A stretch of 64,000 bases of DNA. It comes from an uncultured Ruminococcus sp. (GTDB taxonomy: Bacteria; Bacillota; Clostridia; Oscillospirales; Ruminococcaceae). The stretch covers positions 14,215-78,214 of the forward strand of contig CAJTYV010000010.1 of assembly GCA_910584195.1 (NCBI GenBank), written 5' to 3'. Below, piece after piece: positions 41,195 to 48,627 of this stretch. Each line of letters begins with the position of its first letter. The first letter of the stretch is position 1. A model generated the notes under the pieces. It saw only the letters and a list, made by a program, of their open reading frames with translations, made no database searches and had not been told where the DNA came from. The position numbers and the translations under genes were made by a program.

Positions 41195-41887
41195 ATGATT
41201 TATTCTCACGAAGTTGAAACAATGTGCCCTATCGCACAGGGCGTTGCTCACGGTGCAGCTCCGATTCCCGAGGAGGCAAAGTGGGTTAAAGCTAAGGAAA
41301 TCAAGGATATTTCCGGCTTTACACACGGTATCGGTTGGTGCGCTCCTCAGCAGGGTACCTGTAAGCTGACCCTCAATGTTAAGGAAGGCGTTATTCAGGA
41401 GGCGCTCGTTGAGACTATTGGCTGCTCCGGCATGACTCATTCTGCAGCTATGGCTTCGGAAATTCTCCCCGGCAGAACTATCCTTGAGGCTCTTAACACC
41501 GACCTTGTATGCGATGCTATTAATACAGCTATGAGAGAGCTTTTCCTCCAGATCGTTTACGGACGTTCACAGTCGGCATTCTCAGAGGGCGGTCTTGTTG
41601 TAGGCGCAGGTCTTGAGGATCTTGGAAAAGGACTCCGTTCACAGGTAGGTACAATGTATGGTACTCTCGCAAAGGGCCCCCGCTATCTTGAAATGACGGA
41701 CGGCTACGTAACCGGTCTTGCTCTTAATGAGGATGATGAGATAATCGGCTATAAGTTCGTAAACTTTGGTAAGATGATGGACTTTATCAAAGCTGGTGAC
41801 GATGCTAATACTGCATTTGAAAAGGCTCAGGGTCAGTACGGCAGAGTTGCTGACGCAGTTAAGATCGTTGATCCCAGAAAAGAATAA
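41195..41887 (+). CDS. Iron-sulfur scaffold (NifU/IscU-like) protein paired with GGGtGRT
   Basis: A 230-residue protein with an IscU/NifU-N-like pattern. The segments HGIGWCAPQQGTCKLTLNV and ALVETIGCSGMTHSAAMASE place cysteines near 49, 56 and 81, in the style of scaffold cysteines. The second half (GLVVGAGLEDLGKGLRSQ, YVTGLALNEDDEIIGYKFV) is not found in normal IscU. It always seems to travel with the GGGtGRT protein in anaerobes. The role is probably in an iron-sulfur process but is unproven. Codon use is highly biased (GCT, GGC, AAG), as for abundant proteins. RBS AAAGGAG, 15 bases to the next gene. Confidence 0.83.
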   Translation: MIYSHEVETMCPIAQGVAHGAAPIPEEAKWVKAKEIKDISGFTHGIGWCAPQQGTCKLTLNVKEGVIQEALVETIGCSGMTHSAAMASEILPGRTILEALNTDLVCDAINTAMRELFLQIVYGRSQSAFSEGGLVVGAGLEDLGKGLRSQVGTMYGTLAKGPRYLEMTDGYVTGLALNEDDEIIGYKFVNFGKMMDFIKAGDDANTAFEKAQGQYGRVADAVKIVDPRKE

Positions 41888-41901
41888 GGAGGACTACTGA
41901 A

Positions 41902-42900
41902 ATGGCTTTATTTGAATCATATGAGAGACGTGAAAAGCAGATCCTTGACGTTATCAAGGCTTACGGCATCAATACGATCGAGGAGTGTGCCGACATCTGC
42001 AAGGAAAAGGGTCTCGATATTTATAAGCTCGTTGAGGGCATTCAGCCTATCTGCTTCGAGAACGCTAAGTGGGCTTACACAGTAGGCTGCGCTATCGCTA
42101 TCAAGAAAGGCTGCACAAGAGCTGCTGATGCTGCCGCTGCTATCGGCGAGGGACTTCAGGCTTTCTGTATTCCCGGTTCTGTAGCGGATCAGCGAAAGGT
42201 AGGTCTTGGTCACGGAAACCTCGGAAAAATGCTTCTTGAGGAAGAGACAGAGTGTTTTGCATTCCTTGCAGGTCACGAGTCATTCGCTGCTGCTGAGGGA
42301 GCTATCGGTATTGCTGAAAAGGCTAATAAGGTTCGTCAGAAGCCTCTTCGCGTTATACTTAACGGTCTCGGCAAGGACGCTGCTCAGATCATCGCTCGTA
42401 TCAACGGTTTTACATACGTTGAGACAGAAATGGATTACCATACAGGCGAAGTTAAGGAAGTTTTCCGCAAGCCTTATTCCGAGGGCCTCCGTTCAAAGGT
42501 AAACTGCTACGGCGCTAACGATGTAACAGAGGGCGTTGCTATCATGTGGAAAGAAAACGTTGACGTTTCTATCACAGGTAACTCCACAAACCCAACTCGT
42601 TTCCAGCACCCTGTTGCAGGTACATACAAGAAAGAACGTACAGACGCAGGTAAGAAGTACTTCTCGGTAGCTTCCGGCGGCGGTACGGGACGTACTCTCC
42701 ACCCTGATAATATGGCTGCTGGTCCTGCTTCTTATGGTATGACAGATACTATGGGACGTATGCATTCAGACGCTCAGTTCGCAGGTTCTTCTTCCGTTCC
42801 TGCACACGTTGAGATGATGGGTCTTATCGGCATGGGCAACAACCCGATGGTAGGTGCAACAGTTGCTTGCGCAGTTGCTGTAGAAGAAGCTATGAAGTAA
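41902..42900 (+). CDS. GGGtGRT protein
   Basis: A 332-residue cytosolic protein named for its SGGGTGRTLHPDNMAAGPAS motif, seen about residues 253-272. Other visible blocks are YTVGCAIAIKKGCTRAADAA and LGHGNLGKMLLEEE. The family is widespread in anaerobic Firmicutes and archaea but has no assigned reaction. The codon bias is the strongest in this window, with AT-rich codons avoided, so it is likely one of the most abundant proteins of the cell. It lies 14 bases after the NifU-like gene and ends before a strong terminator. Confidence 0.9.
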   Translation: MALFESYERREKQILDVIKAYGINTIEECADICKEKGLDIYKLVEGIQPICFENAKWAYTVGCAIAIKKGCTRAADAAAAIGEGLQAFCIPGSVADQRKVGLGHGNLGKMLLEEETECFAFLAGHESFAAAEGAIGIAEKANKVRQKPLRVILNGLGKDAAQIIARINGFTYVETEMDYHTGEVKEVFRKPYSEGLRSKVNCYGANDVTEGVAIMWKENVDVSITGNSTNPTRFQHPVAGTYKKERTDAGKKYFSVASGGGTGRTLHPDNMAAGPASYGMTDTMGRMHSDAQFAGSSSVPAHVEMMGLIGMGNNPMVGATVACAVAVEEAMK

Positions 42901-42918
42901 GTTTTAAAGCAATAAATT

Positions 42919-42952
42919 ATCCCCTGAATCATGTATTCAGGGGATTTTTTTC
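42919..42952 (+). terminator. Intrinsic terminator after the GGGtGRT gene
   Basis: ATCCCCTGAAT (42919-42929), loop CATGT, ATTCAGGGGAT (42935-42945), then seven T. Confidence 0.93.
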
Positions 42953-43013
42953 GCCGATTTTTGAACATTTTGCAATAGCGTCGAGTAAAATTTGAAAAAA
43001 GTTCTCTCATCTA

Positions 43014-43042
43014 TTGCAAATAATATTTGAATATGGTAAAAT
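43014..43042 (+). promoter_or_regulatory. Possible promoter of the dockerin esterase gene
   Basis: TTGCAA (43014-43019), 17 bases, TAAAAT (43037-43042). Weaker match than others. Confidence 0.5.
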
Positions 43043-43087
43043 TAAATTGGTCAATGAAATTTAAATAATTATGGAGAAGGTTTTATT

Positions 43088-44224
43088 ATGAAAAAAATAA
43101 TTTCAGCAATAACGGCAGCTGCTGTGATATTTTCATCAATAGCAGCATTAAAAACTTCCGAAAAGCCTGCGGAGGCAGCAGATGATATGATAAAAATAAT
43201 GTGCATAGGCGATTCAATTACCGACGGTTATGTAAGCGATTATGTCGGTTCTTACCGTAAATTTATTTATCATGATCTTACGAAAGCCGGATATTCAATT
43301 GATATGGTCGGCGTTAAGGACGGTGGCTGGACTCCTTCATATACAGATCCCGATACAGGAGAGTCTTTTGAGTTCGATAACGAAAATACAGGATACAGCG
43401 GTTATTCGATACAAAGCTACAGTGGGCGTAACGGTATTTATGAGAAATTGGTGGAGACGGACTGCCTAAAAAAGTATGCTCCCGATATAGTGACCTTGCA
43501 AATCGGTACTAACGATATGATAGACAATCGTGATGTCCAAGAGACTTATGAGTCCCTTGAAAAGCTTGTGAACTATATACTGGATAATATACCTGAGAAA
43601 TCGGCGCTTTTCATCGCTGAGATACCTCCGGTTGATCCGAATCGACCGGAAGTATATGATTGGTTTTCAAATTATCGTCACTCTGCCGATTGGCAGACAC
43701 TGTATACTGACGAGGAAGCAGCAGAAGCGATAGAGCGTAATGTGATGACGTATAATGCAAATATTGATGCTCTCGCATTAGGAAAAAATATAGAATGGGG
43801 ATTTTCGCACGATGATTTTAGGGTGACCGATGAATCAGGTGTGACAACTATTTTAAGAAAAATTGGATTGATTCGTAATATGGACGCAATAAGTGATGTA
43901 AAAACACAGCTTTTTGACGGAGTTCATCCAAATAATATAGGTTATAAGGCGATAGGTGAAAAGTATTCCGAAGCAATACTTGATTATTTTAATGAGAAAG
44001 GAATTACTCCCGAAGAACTTCCCACTGCCGAAGCTTCTACAGAGCCTGCTGAAGAGAAAAAATTCACAATCAGCGACCTTGTTAAAATGAGCCGTTATCT
44101 TCTCGGTTATTCTAAAGAAATTATTTATACAGCGGAGGAGATTGCCAGATATGATATGAATAAAGACGGCAAAGCAGACGTTTACGATCTTGTTCTCGCA
44201 AGAAAGGCAATATTAATTACCTGA
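43088..44224 (+). CDS. Secreted SGNH/GDSL esterase with dockerin (CE3-like)
   Basis: A 378-residue secreted hydrolase. Signal peptide about 1-30; an SGNH domain with the nucleophile Ser43 in IGDSITDGY (block I), GTND with Asn142 (block III) and the catalytic Asp277 and His280 in DGVHPNNIGY (block V). It is closest in style to CE3 acetyl-xylan esterases. The C-terminus (about 326-377) is a dockerin: the second repeat YDMNKDGKADVYDLVLARKA has a full calcium loop, but the first is cut to FTISDLVKMSRYLLG without its D-x-N-x-D loop. It probably removes acetyl groups from plant polysaccharide as part of a cellulosome; substrate is inferred. Confidence 0.88.
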   Translation: MKKIISAITAAAVIFSSIAALKTSEKPAEAADDMIKIMCIGDSITDGYVSDYVGSYRKFIYHDLTKAGYSIDMVGVKDGGWTPSYTDPDTGESFEFDNENTGYSGYSIQSYSGRNGIYEKLVETDCLKKYAPDIVTLQIGTNDMIDNRDVQETYESLEKLVNYILDNIPEKSALFIAEIPPVDPNRPEVYDWFSNYRHSADWQTLYTDEEAAEAIERNVMTYNANIDALALGKNIEWGFSHDDFRVTDESGVTTILRKIGLIRNMDAISDVKTQLFDGVHPNNIGYKAIGEKYSEAILDYFNEKGITPEELPTAEASTEPAEEKKFTISDLVKMSRYLLGYSKEIIYTAEEIARYDMNKDGKADVYDLVLARKAILIT

Positions 44225-44281
44225 ACTTCTCTTAAAATACATACCAAAGTGCCAACGGATTCTTAGAACTTGTGTTCATAG

Positions 44282-44312
44282 GCTGCTGTGTTGATATACG
44301 GCAGCTTTTTTA
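44282..44312 (+). terminator. Intrinsic terminator after the dockerin esterase
   Basis: GCTGCTGTG (44282-44290) pairs with the segment ending CGGCAGC (44305) over 8-9 bp, with one wobble, then TTTTTTAATTTT. Confidence 0.85.
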
Positions 44313-44423
44313 ATTTTCACTTTTTTCTCATTTTTTTATAATTCTTTAAGATTATTTTAAGGCAGAGCTTTTATAATAAATTTGTAAGGATCAATAGTAA
44401 GTTCTTGGAAAGGAGATGTAAAC

Positions 44424-45212
44424 ATGGCAATAAATACTTTCGCCAGAAAGGAAATTAAATTTCTTCTCAATATGGAGCAGTATTACGGGCTTATGGACGT
44501 CATAGGCGAATATATGAATCCTGATAAATACTGTGTCGGCGGCAAAGAGTACGGCATTTACAACATTTATTATGATACATCGGACGATTTTCTTATAAGA
44601 GAATCCCTTGCTAAGCCATATTACAAGGAAAAAATAAGGCTGAGGAGTTATTATTCTCCTGCCGAACCCGATTCGCCCGTTTTTCTTGAAATTAAGAAGA
44701 AAATCGGCGGTATCGTTACAAAAAGGCGTGTTTCAATGACTCTTGCAGAGAGTGAGGAATATTTTTCCAAAAGGAAAAAGCCGCATTCAGATAAATATAT
44801 AACAAATCAGGTATTTACGGAGCTTGATGCATTTCTATCCCATTATCCTGTTGTTCCGAAACAGTACATAAGTTATCAGCGAGAGGCGTTTTTCGGCAAG
44901 GATAATAGCGATTTTCGTCTTACCTTTGACCGTAAGCTTACAGAGCGCCGTTATGACCTTAGCCTGGACTGCCAGAGCTATGGAAATTATATTATTGAAA
45001 AGGATCAGCGTCTTATGGAGGTCAAGGTTTCTGATTCTATGCCCGAATGGCTTGTTCGAAAACTTTCAGAGCTTAAAATATATAAGACAAGCTTCTCAAA
45101 GTACGGAAGAGCTTATATGGATTATATAAAAGACCAGGCAACTAAAAGCCGTATTCAGATCTCGGGTATTTCAATGATAAATAATAAAATTTTACTTAAT
45201 AGGAGCGTGTAA
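44424..45212 (+). CDS. VTC-domain protein (polyphosphate polymerase-like)
   Basis: A 262-residue soluble protein with the VTC/CYTH-like triphosphate-tunnel pattern: RKEIKFLLN at the start, YNIYYDTSDDFLIRESL, KEKIRLRSYY, FLEIKKKIGGIVTKRR and VEVK-like MEVKVSD near the C-terminus. The alternating E/K/R residues are those that line the tunnel in VTC polyphosphate polymerases. It lies 3 bases before a DUF4956 membrane protein; in many Clostridia the two form a unit, sometimes with CotH. It may make polyphosphate from ATP at the membrane, but this is inferred. No VTC-type SPX domain is present. Confidence 0.87.
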   Translation: MAINTFARKEIKFLLNMEQYYGLMDVIGEYMNPDKYCVGGKEYGIYNIYYDTSDDFLIRESLAKPYYKEKIRLRSYYSPAEPDSPVFLEIKKKIGGIVTKRRVSMTLAESEEYFSKRKKPHSDKYITNQVFTELDAFLSHYPVVPKQYISYQREAFFGKDNSDFRLTFDRKLTERRYDLSLDCQSYGNYIIEKDQRLMEVKVSDSMPEWLVRKLSELKIYKTSFSKYGRAYMDYIKDQATKSRIQISGISMINNKILLNRSV

Positions 45213-45215
45213 ATT

Positions 45216-45971
45216 ATGACAGCTGCATTTGATTTTTTTGGAAACGTTTTGACCGGAAACACTCAGGAGGCGGGGAACGATATTTTTACCTCGAATACGA
45301 CTACTGCGCTGAATGATAATATTACGTTTAAGCAGTTCTGTTTTTGCGTAGGTTCTGCGCTTATAATTGGTTTCCTTATCAGTCTCGTGTACATTTTCTG
45401 TCACAGAAAAGAAGGGTATTCTCAGAGTTACGTTCTTACAATGATAATGCTTCCCACTATCGTATCGCTTATTCTTCTGCTCATCAACACCACTGCCGGT
45501 GCATTGAGTCTTGCCGGGGCGTTTACTTTGGTACGTTTCCGGAGCGTTCCGGGCGACCCGAAAGACATAGCATACATATTCTTTGCAATGGCTGCCGGCG
45601 TATCATGCGGTATCGGTTATATAGGCTTTGGATTGGTGTTCTTTGTTGTTTTGGGTGTTGTTATGTTTGTACTTTCGGAGGTTAATTTCGGCGGCTGCAA
45701 GACACATCACATGACTTTGAAGATAACAATTCCCGAAAATCTTGACTACCAAGGAGTTTTTGATCCTGTGCTTTCAAAGTATACAAATTTCCATAAGCTC
45801 AGAAGAGTTAGGACTACAAATTTTGGCACGCTTTTTGAACTGATTTATTCAGTTGACGTAAGTGAAAGCATAGATCAGAAGAAGTTTATTGACGAACTTC
45901 GCGCCCTGAACGGAAATATGACTATAAACCTTGTATTCTTTAAGTATGATGATAAGGTTTACGAAAATTAA
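45216..45971 (+). CDS. DUF4956 membrane protein
   Basis: A 251-residue protein with four membrane segments (about 47-160) and a C-terminal cytoplasmic domain. The motif AGALSLAGAFTLVRFRSVPGDPKDIAYIFFAM (read in part) is the hallmark of DUF4956. It follows the VTC-domain gene by 3 bases and is its probable membrane partner. A role as channel or anchor for polyphosphate has been suggested only by the pairing. Confidence 0.88.
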   Translation: MTAAFDFFGNVLTGNTQEAGNDIFTSNTTTALNDNITFKQFCFCVGSALIIGFLISLVYIFCHRKEGYSQSYVLTMIMLPTIVSLILLLINTTAGALSLAGAFTLVRFRSVPGDPKDIAYIFFAMAAGVSCGIGYIGFGLVFFVVLGVVMFVLSEVNFGGCKTHHMTLKITIPENLDYQGVFDPVLSKYTNFHKLRRVRTTNFGTLFELIYSVDVSESIDQKKFIDELRALNGNMTINLVFFKYDDKVYEN

Positions 45972-46046
45972 TAAGAAATTTTATGGGCGGACTTTGTTCG
46001 TCCATAAACCATATAAAAGGTCTGAATGGAACAATAGGGGGAAAAT

Positions 46047-47390
46047 ATGAATTACAGAAAAATTATTGCCAGCATATCGGTTTTGATGATGCTTTCTATG
46101 TTTACAGGCTGCGGAAAGGAAGAAAATTCGGAAACTTTGGAGGACATTTCAGTTGTTTCCGATATTTCCGATTCGGAAAAGTCTGATAACACGACCGAAA
46201 AATCCAAAAACACCGAGATCGTTAAAACGAAGCCGAAAAATTCTTCTGAAACTTTAAAAGCGGCAATGACGGAAGCAAAATCCGATAAAAATACTGCTGC
46301 CAATCAGAAAACTGCGTCTGCTGTAAGGACATCTGCTTCTGAGGAAACTTCGGACGATTCGCCCATATTGTCAGATGCTTCAAATAGCGGAAGTTCTGAA
46401 AAAACTCAAAAGACTGCTTCTGCTGTGACTGCTGAAAGTCCGCAAATTCCTGCTGTTACAACAACTGTTGAATCCGAAAAAAAATACGATGCCGAGGTAA
46501 CTTTTGACGAAACAGTTTCCGTTGACGGCGTTAATGTTCGCGCTGACGGAGCTATTGTAAGCATTACGGCAGGAGGCGATTACATAGTCAGGGGAAACTC
46601 CTCTGACGGTCAGATATACGTTGATACTGCTGCAAAGGAAAAAGTTGAGATAACTCTCGATAACGTTGACATTACCTGTGGGAACGGACCTGCGATATTC
46701 GTAAATGAGGCGAAAAAATGCGTGATAAAGCTTGCGGACGGCAGTGTTAATTACCTTAGAGACGGCGGAAACGACAAGGTGAACGACGGTGTTATTTTTT
46801 CTAACGATACGCTCAGGATAAAAGGCAGCGGTTATCTTGAAATTAACGCAGGCAACGCCCACGGAATAGCGAGCGATGACGATGTTATAATCGAAAGCGG
46901 TGAATACTTTATAAATTCAGTAAAATCAGGTATTTTTGCTCATGACGATATTACGGTCAATGGCGGCGAACTTACGATTTTCGGCGGAACGAACGGAATA
47001 AAATCAAAAGGAACTGTGAATATAAACGGCGGTATTTCGCTGATATGCGGAGGCGTCAAGGAGGAGAAGAGTTCCGTATATGCGGCTGCGGGTCTGTATT
47101 ATACAGGAGGAAGCGTATATGCGGCAGGCAATACAGTAACTCCGCCGTCAGAAACTCCGAATCCTTATATTGTAGTAAACTGGGCAGAAGGAGTTCCTGC
47201 GGACAGTACGGTAGATTTTGTACTCGGAGGGACGGAGTTCGCTTCTCTTGCGCCGAAAAATCCTTTTAAGTGCGTTATGATGCTTGCGCCTGATATTCTT
47301 ATAGGAGACGAATTTACGCCTGTACTTGACGGAACAGCGCAGGGTGAATTTATGGTCGAAGAAGGACGGAATCTATATCTTATAAATTAA
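46047..47390 (+). CDS. Lipoprotein with Cthe_2159-type carbohydrate-binding beta-helix
   Basis: A 447-residue lipoprotein. The lipobox MFTGC places the lipidated cysteine at 23. A low-complexity Ser/Thr/Glu/Lys stretch (about 25-150) is followed by a repeat-rich domain with SITAGGDYIVRGNSSDGQIYV, LDNVDITCGNGPAIFV, and rungs HGIASDDDVIIESGEYF and SGIFAHDDITVNGGELTIFG (in part), the pattern of Cthe_2159 family right-handed beta-helices, which bind pectic acid. In many Clostridia such genes stand near VTC and DUF4956 genes. It is probably anchored outside the membrane and may bind plant or own-wall polysaccharide. A perfect 10-bp hairpin (47506-47531) follows, weak as a terminator. Confidence 0.83.
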   Translation: MNYRKIIASISVLMMLSMFTGCGKEENSETLEDISVVSDISDSEKSDNTTEKSKNTEIVKTKPKNSSETLKAAMTEAKSDKNTAANQKTASAVRTSASEETSDDSPILSDASNSGSSEKTQKTASAVTAESPQIPAVTTTVESEKKYDAEVTFDETVSVDGVNVRADGAIVSITAGGDYIVRGNSSDGQIYVDTAAKEKVEITLDNVDITCGNGPAIFVNEAKKCVIKLADGSVNYLRDGGNDKVNDGVIFSNDTLRIKGSGYLEINAGNAHGIASDDDVIIESGEYFINSVKSGIFAHDDITVNGGELTIFGGTNGIKSKGTVNINGGISLICGGVKEEKSSVYAAAGLYYTGGSVYAAGNTVTPPSETPNPYIVVNWAEGVPADSTVDFVLGGTEFASLAPKNPFKCVMMLAPDILIGDEFTPVLDGTAQGEFMVEEGRNLYLIN

Positions 47391-47540
47391 TGGTGAAGAT
47401 GAGAGGATATAGCAAAACTTTTAAACAGATAAAAAGTTAATATGATATTTAAAATGACATATTAACAAAATATTAAGACTAAAAACAGCTTAAATTCAGC
47501 GCAAAATACACAAAAGTTCAATTTTGTGTATATTTGTGTA

Positions 47541-47838
47541 TTGAAGTATGTTTCAATTTGCAATATAATAGAATCAGCAATTGAGAATATTGGCATTCAT
47601 TGGCAAACATCCTTCCCTCTCATGTGCTTGACCTTGAATGCTAAGCAACTGCTTGCTACAGAACGGAATTGTTTCTTCATTGAATTAATTCCTTTCATTT
47701 GTGATTTTTTCATGTTTTCTATTCTCAATAACTTATTTTAACTTATTATTTATGGCTTGCTTCTCAGTGCTAAACGGAAAAACCGTATGAAGCAAAACCT
47801 ACACCTCTTAATTGAGGTGTATTTTTTTGCTTTATGAA
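47541..47838 (+). ncRNA. Candidate small RNA between Cthe_2159-like and RHH genes
   Basis: A promoter TTGAAG (47541-47546), 17 bases, TATAAT (47564-47569) and a strong terminator ACACCTC (47811-47817), TTAATT, GAGGTGT (47824-47830) with seven T bound a transcript of about 260 bases. No protein with a ribosome binding site is seen in it. The ends of a central part form a perfect 10-bp inverted repeat, ATTGAGAATA (47580-47589) and TATTCTCAAT (47720-47729), so it may fold back on itself. Confidence 0.5.
47811..47838 (+). terminator. Intrinsic terminator of the candidate small RNA
   Basis: 7-bp stem ACACCTC/GAGGTGT with a 6-base loop and a T run, upstream of the next promoter. Confidence 0.85.
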
Positions 47839-47865
47839 ATTTGAGTGAAAATTTATATAAATTGC

Positions 47866-47912
47866 TTGACGAATTATTTAAACAGATGTATAATATAAAT
47901 AGAACATGTTCT
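47866..47912 (+). promoter_or_regulatory. Promoter and palindromic operator before the RHH gene and clpB
   Basis: TTGACG (47866-47871), 17 bases, TATAAT (47889-47894). A perfect 12-base palindrome AGAACATGTTCT (47901-47912) lies on the transcription start. It is not the CtsR or HrcA site that controls clp genes in most Firmicutes, and it fits an operator for the RHH protein encoded next. Confidence 0.7.
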
Positions 47913-47970
47913 AAAGCTTGATACTCTGAAAGATTTAATACTTTAAAAACATAATTCCGGAGGAAATAAA

Positions 47971-48615
47971 ATGAATAAAAATGTATACAGCATAGTTCTG
48001 ACGGATAACGTTATCAGGGCAGTTGACGAGGAGGCGTATCGGCTTGGAACGAATCGTTCAAATTTGATAAATCAGATTTTGGCTGAGCGCCTTTCATGTA
48101 TTACTCCGGAAATGCGTATGAGAACGATATTTGATGTTGTTTCCGGTTTTTTTGACAGCTCATGCATTTGGCGGCAGTCGGAGGCTGTAATGAAGCTGAG
48201 AACTTCTCTTGAATACAAATATCGTCCCACAGTCAGCTACAGACTTGAATTGGAACGTATTCCGGGGGATTATCTGGGCAGACTTAAAATAAATATACGC
48301 ACTCAGAATGCCGAGCTCAGAAATTATTTCAAAATGGTGTTTGCAGCTTTGGCAGGTATTGAAACGAGCGCCGAGTTGAGCCGCGGTATAGATGAGAACC
48401 TTTTTATATGGTCTGTAAGCGATTTGGGATGCGTAAGGAATTTTCGTAATGCAAAGTCGGTATCGGACGATATTAAAGGGGAGGCTTTGGGAAATTATAT
48501 TGCTATACTGACTAAGGCGGTCAAGCTTTATTTTTCAGATACCGATTCCATTGAAGTCCTGCGAATTTGGTATAAAAACGAGTATGAACGATTTAGGGAA
48601 AAGTATGAAGTGTAG
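47971..48615 (+). CDS. Ribbon-helix-helix-type regulator in front of clpB
   Basis: A 214-residue protein. The first 45 residues (VYSIVLTDNVIRAVDEEAYRLGTNRSNLINQILAERL, in part) have the beta-strand and two-helix pattern of CopG/Arc-type DNA-binding domains. The remaining 165 residues show no family I recognise; they hold FDVVSGFFDSSCIW and a charged helix at the end. It lies only 12 bases before clpB, with no terminator, so it is probably co-transcribed with it and regulates that transcript through the palindrome at 47901. A heat- or protein-damage signal is possible but is inferred from clpB alone. Confidence 0.7.
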   Translation: MNKNVYSIVLTDNVIRAVDEEAYRLGTNRSNLINQILAERLSCITPEMRMRTIFDVVSGFFDSSCIWRQSEAVMKLRTSLEYKYRPTVSYRLELERIPGDYLGRLKINIRTQNAELRNYFKMVFAALAGIETSAELSRGIDENLFIWSVSDLGCVRNFRNAKSVSDDIKGEALGNYIAILTKAVKLYFSDTDSIEVLRIWYKNEYERFREKYEV

Positions 48616-48627
48616 GAGGAATTGTTT

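Noticed and set aside
47597..47713. A 38-codon minus-strand gene
   Set aside because: It has only a weak ribosome site, no recognisable domain, and lies in the candidate small-RNA interval; kept only as a note in that finding.
47901..47912. LexA box
   Set aside because: The B. subtilis-type LexA site has four bases between GAAC and GTTC; here there are two, and the gene context is a chaperone, not DNA repair.
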